From Torreya grandis (Eukaryota > Streptophyta > Pinopsida > Cupressales > Taxaceae): a stretch of 64,000 nucleotides of DNA. This document shows, one piece after another, positions 20,561-32,145 of the stretch. A program made the position numbers and the translations under genes. The notes beneath the pieces were generated by a model. It worked only from the letters and a program-made list of their open reading frames with translations. It was not told the origin of the DNA and searched no databases. Every line of letters begins with the position of its first letter. Position 1 is the first letter of the stretch. The DNA lies in the NCBI GenBank assembly GCA_037957365.1, contig JARHVA010000316.1, positions 3,488,501 to 3,552,500 of the forward strand. Direction: 5' to 3'.

Positions 20561-23500
20561 TAAAAATCATAATTTTCTATTGAAATTCCAACCATTAAAA
20601 ACCGGATGAGATTGGACAATTTTTTAATGTCATAGAAAAAACACCAGAGGTTCCATTGATGACAGTATGTAATGAAAGGCAAGTCCACAATTAAGCCTGC
20701 GTTGCAACCACATCTATTGACATTATGGTGCAAGTGGAAGGAAATGCTATATAAATGCATTCTACATCACTGCCAACACAGTTGATCACAAATTTATCTA
20801 AAAATTGAAATGACTATTTAGACATATTTGGATTCATTTGCTGACTATTTCCATGCACAACACACCATGTTTGAAGAAATCATGTATTGCCATCTAGCAC
20901 CAGAATAACATATGTATCTCAACTCAGTTATTCAAACCTCATAATTCTACTCTTATACACAACAATTCCATAATTCAGCACTTTGTCATTCGAGCTTTGA
21001 ATAACCTACAATTCTAAGCCGTTTCTCTCCACTTAAACTGTAAGTAGCCCAACATAACACTCCATCAAAAAAGAATAAATTATTTGGTTACATATCACCC
21101 TTTATGGATACTTATTGAGGCATATATTCTTCTCAGGAACTTTAATCTGCCATGACATTTCAGGAATTTTATATATCAAAAAACGCAATTGTAAAAAAGG
21201 GGAAATAAACACCCATAAACCATGAGTTTGTCTAAGTCCAATGTGGCTAGAAATACGTGTTTAGGGGAAATAGATTGGATCCCTTTTCCAATGACAACCT
21301 TGTTTTATATTTTGTTTTTCTGTTTTGGAGCGTGTGACTGGTTCTTCATCACCAGAACCTGCAATTTTGCAACGCAGATGTTTACAATTGAAATCCCGAG
21401 TGATCTTTTGTTGGAAATGGAGGAGCTGACGTCGGGTGCAAGCGAGCACATAATTCATATATTTAGGGCATTTAGGAATTCGCTTGTGTTTGTGCAAGTG
21501 AGCTTATTAATTTTAGTTCAGATTTTACAATCTAAACACTCTATCAACTTTTAAAAAATTCAATTAATTATAATATTTTTCTTGTCTAATTCATTCGGGA
21601 TATTTTATTCTTGAACAAAAATTACAATATATAGTGTATTATTCTCCTATAAAGGAGTCAACACTAATCCACAATCCCACAAATCTCTTCTAAGATTTCT
21701 TTTATGCCTAAAGACTCTTCCACAAGCTTATCTTATAGTGAGTTGTTATAGCTTATGTACAACTCACATTATTCTCACACAATTACATATTTTTTACTCT
21801 CTCTAAAAACATATAATGGGAGCACTCAATTATAATATTACTAACATTCTTACTGTAGTGTAAACATGATAAAAAACATCTCATTTTGGAACTGTAGCAT
21901 GCTGCCTATGATTGCTCATGATCTTGATCTACATGCACTATCTTACAACTCTCTAAAACTGTATTCTCACAAGTGGCTTTCATGGACGAATATAACAACG
22001 ACCTAGATATGAACATGGACCCACACTTCTGTTCATTCTCCACACCTTTACACTGATGGCTTTATATGGGGTCCAATCAACAACGCAAACATCTATAAGG
22101 TTTTATAGGACAACTGACAACCTACACAGATAACCAACAACCTACAAAGACAACCAATAACCTACAAGGATGGTTTTGCTGGACAACCAACAACCTCAAT
22201 ACAAGTATCATGATTGCTACAACAATCTGTGATTTAGTAATCCACTACATTTTTACATCAGAGAATGACATTTGGAATTGCTCACTCATTATATCATAGG
22301 AAAATATCAAAAAACTAAAAAAATACCACTAAATCATTGTGTGACCTCGTCGTTAGCGGTTGATGAGAGGATGATCAACTATTGAAAGTCTTTCATCCTT
22401 TGCCTACAATGATCAACTATTGAAAGTCTTTCATCCTTTGCCTACATCCTCCTATTTAGGCTAGTAAGATAGGTCTTGAAGCTTAATTATATTAAAACAC
22501 CCCACAATTTGAATGTTGGGTTCCATCGAAAACACATTTGTCAGGCATTTTTTTAAATTTTTTGATACTTTACAAAACTACTCTTGATACTAACTATGAG
22601 TGACCTAACACTACCTATTAAAATTTAAAAAACTGACACGACACTTTTTTTGACTTTTATTTTTGCTATAAAAATACTATATACGATTATTAACACTAAG
22701 TCATTTAGTACGACTCTAAACACTTTAATACTTGACAATTTTAAAAAAAACTATAAACCCCTAGAATAAAAAAACGTTATTAACTACTTACTAATTTTCT
22801 TATTGACACATTTTTGACTAATGACAAAAATGAAACTTTACTATTGGAATGCTTCAAGATATCATATACTATACAAATAATAATAATAATAATACATGAA
22901 GGTTATATAACAAAACATGTAGTTGGTATGTATGACTCAAACTCCATGCCAAAGAACAAGCTCGACTCAAATCACGGGGGAAAAATAGGGAACAAAAAAT
23001 AAGGCCAAACAAAGCACGGCACTTAAAAATAAACTACATTACCTAAATTAAGCACACGCCACAACACCTGAGCGAGGAGGTAGAGGATCGTCCTTGGGTG
23101 GCAGAGTCACCCAAGTAGAAGGCTTTACCGTAGGAGGATCTGGTGCTACCTAGTGATATAGAGGGTCCACAACCATATCAATAGTCCATCCATCAACAAG
23201 CTGTGTTTGAGTAACACTGCGAACAAAAGAGCCCCTTCGAGAACAAGCTGTGTCATATTTATCATGCGGTGGTGATGAACCCCATCCCCCTAGATGAAAA
23301 TGATGGGAGAAGTGGCCACCATTGCACGACCAACTTATGCATCTCTTGAGAGGCAAAAATAGAGGCCCCTCGTAGGTGGACGTATCAAATTGAAATACTT
23401 TCTAAGATTAAAATATTGATATATCATTTTCCCATGATAATAATCATTAAATCGACTTGAATCTAAACTACAATTCAGATGAAGTCTCACATAAATCAGA

Positions 23501-23740
23501 TTGACTTTTCGTTTCATATTCTATCGACACCCTTTCTTAGAGTGGTCCATCTAGTGACAGATGACTCACAGTGCAGGGGGCACTCCCCCAGTGGTTCAAC
23601 AGTGCCTGGAGACGGAAGAATTTCATTGCAACCTTGTCTGTTTGGGCTTGAATCTACATATAGGTCAAAGATATAACATAAAACTTGTCATTAATGGAAA
23701 AAATATAATAGAATTCATCATTATTGAATATAACATTATT
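20561..23740. other. intergenic DNA, no assignable gene
   Basis: Contains a TATATAAA at 20749-20756 in a less AT-rich stretch and opposed small ORFs at 21222-21554 (+) and 21261-21497 (-) with no recognised domain. A CAACC-rich imperfect repeat lies at about 22115-22200 (CAACAACCTACA words), followed by a 38-bp tandem duplication (22371-22446) and a short (ATA)n at 22877-22891. 23060-23660 is richer in GC and might be a further 3' part of the LINE on the - strand, but I cannot show it. Confidence 0.4.
22371..22446. repeat. 38-bp tandem duplication
   Basis: ATGATCAACTATTGAAAGTC... occurs at 22371-22408 and 22409-22446 with no difference visible across the unit. Confidence 0.9.
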
Positions 23741-23849
23741 TTGGCCTTCCATAGTTGGAAAAGAATAATGGATCTGAGAAAATTCCACTAAAAAGCAATA
23801 GAAGCAAAAAAATTGGTTGAGTCCCCCATAAGAGTAAGCCACCAAGAGA

Positions 23850-24617
23850 AAGGCTCAGGGTGATAAGGTTGGAATAAACTATGGATCCATTTCCATGCAG
23901 ATTGGGCTCATGGACAAAACTAGAAGAGGTTCTTGAAGGATTCAGGATGCTTATAGGCATGACACTTGGGTGGGGTAATTCTTAAATGAAAGAGCCACTC
24001 CTTGAGTGGGAGGCCTTGATAGATTAGGCACCATAGGAATTGGGCTAGCTTGGGTTCCAGACTAGATTCCTAAATTCTATCAAGTTTGGCAAACCAAGTT
24101 CTGAGAGAGGAATTAAGACCCCAACGCCTATTGAGCTTCTAGAGAGTAGGGGGAAAGGGACTCATAACTTGATAAAGTAGGCCCAATGAATTTTTTATAA
24201 AGTGGGTGTCACAATTTCACCACCAATCCTTCCACCATGCCCGGGGCGGTTACAAGCCCAACTTATGAAGCATAATATCTGGTAGAAGTTCTTGAATGCA
24301 AAGAACATAAGGTAAGTTTGCATTGTTTAATTGATATTTTTATTTTAAATTCGACCAAGGAATTTATCCCTAGTATCAATCAAGTCCTGAATGGTATGGA
24401 TACCTTTTTGAAAGAGCCTAAGGGCTTTGATTCCCGATAATTCAACCAACAAAACATTAGTGCATGTCATAATAGGAGACCACCGTATGCTAAGATCATT
24501 AAAAGATAATATTTTACGAAAACCATCACCAATCCATTTCATGTGTGACTTTACAACTTTAAAGGCCTTCCATATACTTTTGGAAATAAAAGAGCCTTCA
24601 GTTTTGATAAGATCCGT
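23850..24617 (-). pseudogene. LINE ORF2 C-terminal part (zf-RVT region)
   Basis: Starting at 24617 the - strand reads FISKSIWKAFKVVKSHMKWI and IGDGFRKILSFNDLSIRWSP, then ALRLFQKGIHTIQDLI. This is the typical stretch between RT and the zinc-finger domain of plant L1 elements. Further left (about 24150-23880) broken frames give QGLPLKEWLFHLRI and later cysteine-containing blocks of the zf-RVT domain. It continues the reading interrupted at 32141. Confidence 0.82.
24613..24617. repeat. target-site duplication TCCGT, left copy (Gypsy array)
   Basis: TCCGT directly precedes the first LTR and is repeated exactly at 32141-32145 after the fourth LTR. Confidence 0.92.
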
Positions 24618-25158
24618 TGATCCGGACAACAATTCAGATGACAATTCGGGTGATGGGTCTACCCCATTTGATGGCGGAACTTCTGGGAGCCATAACTTTT
24701 GCACCGTAGCTCCAATTGACTCACCGTTTGAACCGTTGGAAAGCTAATAATGAGGGGAACATTGTGAGATGACATCGAGCTCTGCTCGATGAAGTTTGAC
24801 CCTCTAAAACCCAATGAAAGTGTATTAAATTTCAATTTTAGTAGTGCAGTCTAAAAATAGTAAGTTTCTAAAAATAGTAATTCCTCGAATTCTGTATTGT
24901 TGTGAATCATGGAAGTTGAACCAATTCATCTCCCTCGAGATTGGTGACCTTCCATATCCTCCCCACACCTTCAAAACATGTATAAATGAAGATGTAACCC
25001 GAAATGGAAATCAGACATCTCTTCTCAGAGATACGCATATGTTTGGGTCTGCAATTTTGATAAATAAAACATATCTTTTTAGAGATAACATTATTTGAAT
25101 TGTGTTGTTCTTATTTTTTGAATTATCTTTCAACCAAAGCTTTTCAAGTTTTGGATCA
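24618..25158 (+). repeat. LTR1 of the Gypsy-C array
   Basis: 541 bp, starting TGATCCGGACAAC and ending TTTTGGATCA. It contains the hairpin ATCTCTTCTCAGAGAT at 25017-25032, an AATAAA about 40 bp later, and a degraded second hairpin. The primer-binding site TGGTATCAGAGC follows at 25160-25171, an exact match to the usual initiator Met-tRNA complement. Confidence 0.95.
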
Positions 25159-25282
25159 GTGGTATCAGAGCGGTTTGTCTTGAGAGTATATGATCCCGAG
25201 GATGAGGTTAGGCTACAAGAAGCTTGGGTGGGAAAAAATAGAGCTTCTTAATTTTCCACCTGTTCATTCCAAACGAATTCAA

Positions 25283-26645
25283 ATGGTGGATGACACCGAG
25301 ACATCCGATCCTTTTAAGGAAATGGTGAATGAGGCCCTCCAATGGCAACAAGCGCAGATGCTACAACAATTTGCCCAAATTCTTCAAACACTTGCGATGG
25401 GAAATCCTAGCTCTGCGGCTCCACTTCCTAGCTCCTCATCTAGGGAACGTCCTTTCAGTGCCCCAACACCCTTCAAGGTCCAGGGAAATTTTTATATTCC
25501 TACATTTGAAGGCAAAATCAATGCTGATGTAGTAGAAAATTGGTTGGATCAACTGTCTTCCTACTTCTCTGTAAATAAATTCACCGATGGAGAAAAGATT
25601 ACTTTTGCTCTTTTGAAATCAACATTGCCTGTGAAAAACTGGTGGCAAGTATACAAAAAGAGGTTCAATACAGATGACATTGGCCTTGAGGTGGAACCTA
25701 CCTGGGATAATTTTGTAGAAGCAGTGAAGGAAGAATACTACCCCATTGGAGCATATGACAATCTGTATATAGAGTGGCAACAACTTCGCCAAGGTAAGGA
25801 ACAATCTGTTCAAGATTACAATGACATTTTTCATTCTCTATCTGCGAGATTAGGCATCCAAGAAAGTGAGAAACACAAGGTTCTCAAATATCATGGCGGA
25901 CTATAATGGTACATACGAGGAGAAATGGAACTCTTCAATTTGGAAACCATTGGCGAGGCATACAAGTTCGCAGTGAAGATTGAACAGAAGCATGGAAGAA
26001 TGAATATAAAGAATCAGTCTTCAAAATGGAAAAGTGACAAAGAAGGCCAAAATTGGAAGCAAAAGGAAGGAAAGAATAGGAAGTGGTGTGATTATCAAAT
26101 ATCTGGAACTCACTCCAAAGAAGAATGTCGAGCTATCAAATCACTACTTTTTGAGTCACGATCCTCTGCTCTACCTCATACAGACCCTGCAGTCGAAGAG
26201 GTTGAAGAAGAAATTATAGATGTTGATCCTGAAGCCATTGTTGCTTCATCACAGACACACGACAAGATGTTAGATGACAAGGAAAGGTTGTTTCACTCTA
26301 AGTTATGGGTGAAAGGTAAGCCTCTACATTTCATTCTTGATAGTGGAAGTCAAAAGAATTTACTCTCTGCTACTGTTGTGAAAAGCCTAAATCTTTCTAT
26401 GAAGCCTCACCCAAAACCATACAGTATTGGATGGTTGAGTCCAGGGAGAAACCTCCGTGTTACCCACCAATGTCTTCTCTCATATGCAATACAACCTTTC
26501 CAAGATGAGGTCTTATGTGATGTGGTCAATATAGATGTTTGTGATGTACTCTTTGGTCAGCCATTCATGTATGATTGACATGGTATATATGAATCAAGAA
26601 CTAGAAGGATCACTCTCACTCTTGGAAAACAATGCTACAGGGTAC
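25283..26645 (+). pseudogene. gag-protease of array unit 1
   Basis: The start MVDDTETSDPFKEMVNEALQ at 25283 matches the gag starts of units 2 and 3. The retrotransposon gag domain includes VVENWLDQLSSYFSVNKFTD, KNWWQVYKKRF and DLYIEWQQLRQGKEQSVQDY-type blocks. A degraded short zinc-knuckle-like stretch (WCDYQISGTHSKEECRAIKS) follows. The retropepsin site FILDSGSQKNLLSA lies near 26330. In-frame stops after YHGGL (about 25904) and after FMYD (about 26576) break it. Downstream, 26780-26870 is an integrase scrap (FHPHTDGQTEMVNN). Confidence 0.9.
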
Positions 26646-26946
26646 CAGAAGTACCGCCTTCTACATCTGTCTCTATGATTAGTGCCAAGAAATTTGTTCT
26701 CATGGTAGTCAAGCCATAAAAATCCAAAAGGGCTGATGTTACAGCCTTGACTACACAAACAACACAACAATAGAAGCAAATAGATATTGCGCTGAAGAAG
26801 TTCACCACCTTCCATCCACATACTGATGGTCAGACAGAAATGGTGAACAATTGGGTATGCAACGGGAATCAAATCGAAGTAAAACTACCACACTTGATGA
26901 AAAATATTGATGCAATGGGGACCATTGCTTCTCAAGGAGGGAGGAA

Positions 26947-27487
26947 TGATCCGGACAACAATTCAGATGACAATTCGGGTGATGGGTCTACTCTATTTGA
27001 TGGCAGAACTAACGAGAGCCATAACTTTTGCACCGTAGCTCCAATTGACTCGCCGTTTGAACCATTGGAAAGATAATAATGAGGGGAACATTGTGAGAAG
27101 GCATCGAGCTCCACTTGATGAAGTTGGAACCACTAAAACCCAACAGAAGTGTCTTAAATTTTAATTTTAGTAGTGTAGTCTAAAAATAGTAAGTTTCTAA
27201 AAATAGTAATTTCTCGAATTCTGTATTGTTGTAAATCGTGGAAGTCAAACCAATTCATCTCCCTCGAGATTGGTGACCTTCCATATCCTCCCCACACCTT
27301 CAAAACATGTATAAATGAAGATGTAATCCGAAATGGAAATCAGACATCTCTTCTCAGAGATAAACATATGTTTGGGTCTGCAATTTTGATAAATAAAACA
27401 TCTCTTTTCAGAGATAGCATTATTTGAATTGTGTTGTCCTTATTTTTTGAATTATCTTTCAACCAAAGCTTTTCAAGTTTTGGATCA
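26947..27487 (+). repeat. LTR2 of the Gypsy-C array (shared by units 1 and 2)
   Basis: 541 bp. The purine tract 26934-26946 is immediately left and the primer-binding site (27489-27500) immediately right. Both palindromes are intact: ATCTCTTCTCAGAGAT at 27346-27361 and ATCTCTTTTCAGAGAT at 27400-27415, with AATAAA at 27392-27397 just before the second. Confidence 0.95.
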
Positions 27488-27611
27488 GTGGTATCAGAGC
27501 GGTTTGTCTTGAGAGTGTATGATCCCGAGGACGAGGTCAGGCTACAAGAAGCTTGGGTGGGAAACAACAGAGCTTCCAAATTTTCCACCTGTTCGCTCCA
27601 AATGACTTGAA

Positions 27612-29005
27612 ATGGCAGACGACACCGAGACATCCGATCCTTTTAAGGAAATGGTGAATGAGGCCCTCCAACGGCAACAAGCGTAGATGCTACAATAATT
27701 TGCCCAAATTCTTCAAACACTTGCGATGGGAAATCCTAGCTCCGGGCTCCACTTCCTGGCTCTTCATCTAGGGAACGTCCTTTCAGTGCCACAACACCCT
27801 TCAAGGTCCAGGTAAATTTTGATATTCCTACATTTGAAGGCAAAATCAATGCTGATGTAGTAGAAAATTGGTTGGATCAATTGTCTTCGTACTTCTCTGT
27901 AAATAAATTCACCGATGGAGAAAAGATTACTTTTGCTCTTTTGAAATCAACATTGCCTGTGAAAAACTGGTGGCAAGTATACAAAAAGAGGTTCAGTACA
28001 GATGACATTGGTCTTCAGGTGGAACCTACCTGGGATAATTTTGTGGAAGCGGTCAAGGAAGAATACTACCCCATTGGAGCATATGACGATTTGTATATAG
28101 AGTGGCAACAACTTCGCCAAGGTAAGGAACAATCTGTTCAAGATTACACTGACATTTTTCATTCTCTATCTGCGAGATTAGGCATCCAAGAAAGTGAGAA
28201 ACACAAGGTTCTCAAATATCGTGGCAGAATACAATGGTACATACGGGGAGAAATGGAACTCTTCAATTTGGAAACCATTAGTGAGGCATACAAGTTTGCA
28301 GTGAAGATTGAACATAAGCATGGAAGAATGAATATAAAGAATCAGTCTTCAAAATGGAAAAGTGACAAAGAAGGCCAAAATTGGAAGCAAAAGGAAGGAA
28401 AGAATGGGAAGTGGTGTGATTATCACAAATTTGGAACTCACTCCAAAGAAGAATGTCGAGCTGTCAAATCACTACTTTCTGAGTCCCAATCCTCTGCTCT
28501 ACCTCATATAGACCCTGCATTCGAAGAGGTTGAAGAAGAAATTATAGATGTTGATCCTGAAGCCATTGTTGCTTCATCACAGACACACGACAAGATGTTA
28601 GATGACAAAGAAAGGTTGTTTCACTCTAAGTTATGGGTGAAAGGTAAGCCTCTATATTTCATTCTTGATAGTGGAAGTCAAAAGAATTTACTCTCTGCTA
28701 ATGTTGTGAAAAGCCTAAATCTTTCTATGAAGCCTCACCCAAAACCATACAGTCTTGGATGGTTGAGTCTAGGGAGAAACCTCCGTGTTACCCACCAATG
28801 TCTTCTTTCATATGCAATACAACCTTTCCAAGATGAGGTCTTATGTGATGTGGTGAATATAGAAGTTTGTGATGTACTCTCTGGTCAGCCATTCATGTAT
28901 GATCGACATGGTATATATGAATCAAGAACTAGAAGGATCATTCTCACTCTTGGAAAACAACGCTACAGGGTACCAGAAGTACCGCCTTCTACAATGTCTC
29001 TCTGA
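27612..29005 (+). pseudogene. gag-protease of array unit 2
   Basis: The gag start MADDTETSDPFKEMVNEALQ at 27612 is followed by two stops (in the AQML..FAQ block) and a 2-bp deletion near 27741. The longest frame then begins at 27872 and runs 377 codons through gag, the knuckle-like WCDYHKFGTHSKEECRAVKS and the protease site FILDSGSQKNLLSANV. The tail (VEVPPST region) and the integrase scrap follow as in unit 1. The body is the second longest continuous gag-protease frame of the three units. Confidence 0.9.
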
Positions 29006-29273
29006 TTAGTGCCAAGAAATTTGTTCTCATGGTGGTCAAGCCACAGGAATCCAAAAGGGATGATGTTAAAGCCCTGACTACACAAACAACACAACAACAA
29101 AAGCAAATAGATATTGAGCTGAAGAAGTTCACCACCTTCCATCCATAGACTGATGGTCAGACAGAAATGGTGAACAATCGGGTATGCAACGGGAATCAAA
29201 TCGAAGTAAAACTACCACACTTGATGAAAAATCTTGATGCAATGGGGACCATTTCTTCTCAAGGAGGGAGGAA

Positions 29274-29811
29274 TGATCTGGACAATAATTCAGATGACAA
29301 TTCGGGTGATGGGTCTACCCCATTTGATGGCAGAACTTCTAGGAGCCATAACTTTTGCACCGTAGCTCCAATTGACTTGTCGTTTGAACCGTTGGAAAGC
29401 TAATAATGAGGGGAACATCATGAGATGGCATCCAAATCTGCTCGATGAATTTTGAACCCCTAAAACCCAACGAAAGTTTCTAAAATTTCAATTTTAGTAG
29501 TGCAGTCTAAAAATAGTAAGTTTTTAAAAATAGTAATTTCTCGAATTTTGTATTGTTGTAAATCATGGAAGTCGAACCAATTCATCTCCCTCGAGATTGG
29601 TGACCTTCCATATCCTCCCCACACCAAAATATGTATAAATGAAGATGTAACCCGAAATGGAAATCAGAAATCTCTTCTCAGACATAAGCATATGTTTGGG
29701 TCTGTAATTTTGATAAATAAAACATCTCTTTTCAGAGATAGCATTATTTGAATTGTGTTGTTCTTATTTTTTGGATTATCTTTCAACCAAATATCTTCAG
29801 GTTTTGGATCA
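29274..29811 (+). repeat. LTR3 of the Gypsy-C array (shared by units 2 and 3)
   Basis: 538 bp, starting TGATCTGGACAAT. The purine tract is at 29261-29273. The following primer-binding site (29813-29824) has one change, TGGTATCAGAGG. One palindrome carries a change (TCTTCTCAGACAT). Confidence 0.94.
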
Positions 29812-29935
29812 GTGGTATCAGAGGGGTTTGTCTTGAGAGTGTATGATCCCGAGGATGAGGTCAGGGTATAAGAAGCTTGGGTGGGAAACAACAGAGCTTC
29901 CAAATTTTCCACCCATTCGCTCCAAACGACTTGAA

Positions 29936-31303
29936 ATGGCAGACGACACTGAGACATCTGATACTTTTAAGGAAATGGTGAATGAGGCCCTCTAACGGCA
30001 ACAAGCGCAGATGCTACAATAATTTGCCCAAATTCTTCAAACACTTTCGATGGGAAATCCTAGCTCCACGGCTCCACTTCCTGGCTCCTCATCTAGGGAA
30101 CATCCTTTCAGTGCCCCAACACCCTTCAAGGTCCAAGTAAATTTTGATATTCCTACATTTGAAGGCAAAATCAATGCTGATGTAGTAGAAAATTGGTTGG
30201 ATCAACTGTCTTCCTACTTCTCTGTAAATAAATTCACTGATAGAAAAAAGATTACTTTTGCTCTTTTGAAATCAACATTGCCTATGAAAAACTGGTGGCA
30301 AGTATACAAAAAAGGGTTCAGTACAGATGACATTGGCCTTGAGGTGAAACCTACCTGTGATAATTTTGTAGAAGCGGTGAAGGAAGAATACTACCCCATT
30401 GGAGCATATGACGATCTGTATATAGAGTGGCAACAACTTCACCAAGGTAAGGAACAATTTGTTCAAGATTACACTGACATTTTTCATTCTCTATCTGCGA
30501 GATTAGGCATCCAAGAAAGTGAGAAACACAAGGTTCTCAAATATCATGGCGGACTACAATGGTACATATGGGGAGAAATGGAACTCTTCAATTTGGAAAC
30601 CATTGGTGAGGCATACAAGTTCACAGTGAAGATTGAACATAAGCATGGAAGAATGAATATAAAGAATCAGTCTTCAAAATGGAAAAGTGACAAAGAAGGC
30701 CAAAATTGGAAGCAAAAGGAAGGAAAGAATGGGAAGTGGTGTGATTATCACAAATCTAGAACTCACTCCAAAGAAGAATGTCGAGCTATCAAATCACTAC
30801 TTTTTGAGTCACAATCCTCTGCTCTACCTCATACAGACCCTGCAGTGGAAGAGGTTGAAGAAGAAATTATAGATTCTAATCCTGAAGCCATTGTTGATTC
30901 ATCACAGACACACGACAAGATGTTAGATGACAAGGAAAGGTTGTTTCACTCTAATTTATGGGTAAAAGGTAAGCCTCTACATTTCATTCTTGATAGTGGA
31001 AGTCAAAAGAATTTACTCTCTGCTAATGTTGTGAAAAACCTAAATCTGTCTATGAAGCCTCACCCAAAACCATACAGTATTGGATGGTTGAGTCCAGGGA
31101 TAAACCTCCGTGTTACCCAGCAATGTCTTCTCTCATATGCAATACAACCTTTCCAAGATGAGGTCTTATGTGATGTGGTCAATATAGATGTTTGTGATGT
31201 ACTCTTTGGTCAGCCATTCATGTATGATCGACATGGTATATATGAATCAAGAACTAGAAGGATCACTCTCACTCTTGGAAAACAACGCTACAGGGTACCA
31301 TAA
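29936..31303 (+). pseudogene. gag-protease of array unit 3
   Basis: The gag start MADDTETSDTFKEMVNEAL at 29936 has an early stop (codon after EAL) and another in the ML..FAQ block. From 30050 a 417-codon frame covers gag, the knuckle-like WCDYHKSRTHSKEECRAIKS and the protease FILDSGSQKNLLSANVV, ending at a TAA at 31303 where the other units read on. The downstream integrase scrap is FHPQTNGQTEMVNN (near 31465-31505). This is the longest open frame in the array. Confidence 0.9.
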
Positions 31304-31599
31304 GTACCGCCTTCTACATCTGTCTCTCTGATTAGTGCCAAGAAATTTGTTCTCATGGTGGTCAAGCCACAGGAATCCAAATGGGCTGATGTTACAGACC
31401 TGACTACACAAACAACACAACAACAGAAGCAAATAGATATTGAGCTGAAGAAGTTCACCACCTTCCATCCACAGACTAATGGTCAGACAGAAATGGTGAA
31501 CAATCGGGTATGCAACGGGAATCAAATCGAAGTAAAACTACCACACTTGATGAGAAATATTGATGTAATGGGGACCATTGCTTCTCAAGGAGGGAGGAA

Positions 31600-32140
31600 T
31601 GATCTGGACAAAAATTCAAATGACAATTCGGGTGATGGGTCTACCCCATTTGATGGCGGAACTTTCGGGAGCCATAACTTTTGCACCATAGCTCCAATTA
31701 ACTCGCTGTTTGAACCATTGGAAAGCTAATAATGAGGGGAACATCGTGAGATGGTATCAAGCTTTGCTCAATGAATTTTGACCCCCTAAAACCCAACAAA
31801 AGTGTCTTAAATTTCAATTTTAGTAGTGCAGTCTAAAAATAGTAAGTTTCTAAAAATAGTAATTCCTCGAATTCTGTATTGTTGTAAATCATGGAAGTTT
31901 AACCAATTCATCTCCCTCAAGATTGGTGACCTTCTATATCCTCCCCACACCTTCAAAACATGTATAAATGAATATGTAACTGGAAATGGAAATCAGACAT
32001 CTCTTCTCAGAGATAAGCATATGTTTGGGTCTGCAATTTTGATAAATAAAACATCTCTTTTTAGAGATAACATTATTTGAATTGTGTTGTTCTTATTTTC
32101 TGAATTATCTTTCAACCAAAGCTTTTCAAGTTTTGGATCA
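31600..32140 (+). repeat. LTR4 of the Gypsy-C array
   Basis: 541 bp, starting TGATCTGGACAAA and ending TTTTGGATCA. It follows the purine tract 31587-31599. There is no primer-binding site after it; instead the target duplication TCCGT and LINE sequence begin. LTR1 and LTR4 differ at roughly one base in ten over the first 200 bp by eye, many of them C/T or G/A changes. Confidence 0.95.
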
Positions 32141-32145
32141 TCCGT
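32141..32145. repeat. target-site duplication TCCGT, right copy (Gypsy array)
   Basis: Exact repeat of 24613-24617, directly after LTR4. Confidence 0.92.

Larger units (their letters stand above)
24618..32140 (+). mobile_element. Gypsy-C: tandem array of a pol-less Ty3/Gypsy derivative (4 LTRs, 3 internal regions)
   Basis: The order is LTR1-int1-LTR2-int2-LTR3-int3-LTR4, with LTR starts at 24618, 26947, 29274 and 31600 (spacing 2329, 2327 and 2326 bp). Each inner LTR is flanked by a purine tract (AAGGAGGGAGGAA) on its left and a primer-binding site on its right, so it serves as 3' LTR of one unit and 5' LTR of the next. Only one target-site duplication (TCCGT) exists, around the whole block. 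Each internal region (about 1.79 kb) encodes gag and protease and then jumps to a scrap of integrase. RT, RNase H and most of integrase are absent. Mobility would need proteins from a relative such as Gypsy-D. Confidence 0.95.

Noticed and set aside
20749..20756. TATATAAA as a promoter
   Set aside because: In AT-rich DNA with no credible gene downstream; the ORF at 21222-21554 has no recognised domain and an equally plausible opposite-strand frame.
25160..25171. tRNA gene suggested by the initiator Met-like sequence
   Set aside because: It is only the 12-base primer-binding site after an LTR; no cloverleaf follows. The same holds for 27489, 29813 and 51299.
24618..32140. Four separate LTR insertions
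   Set aside because: Inner LTRs have a purine tract on one side and a primer site on the other with no target duplications, so they are shared LTRs of one array.
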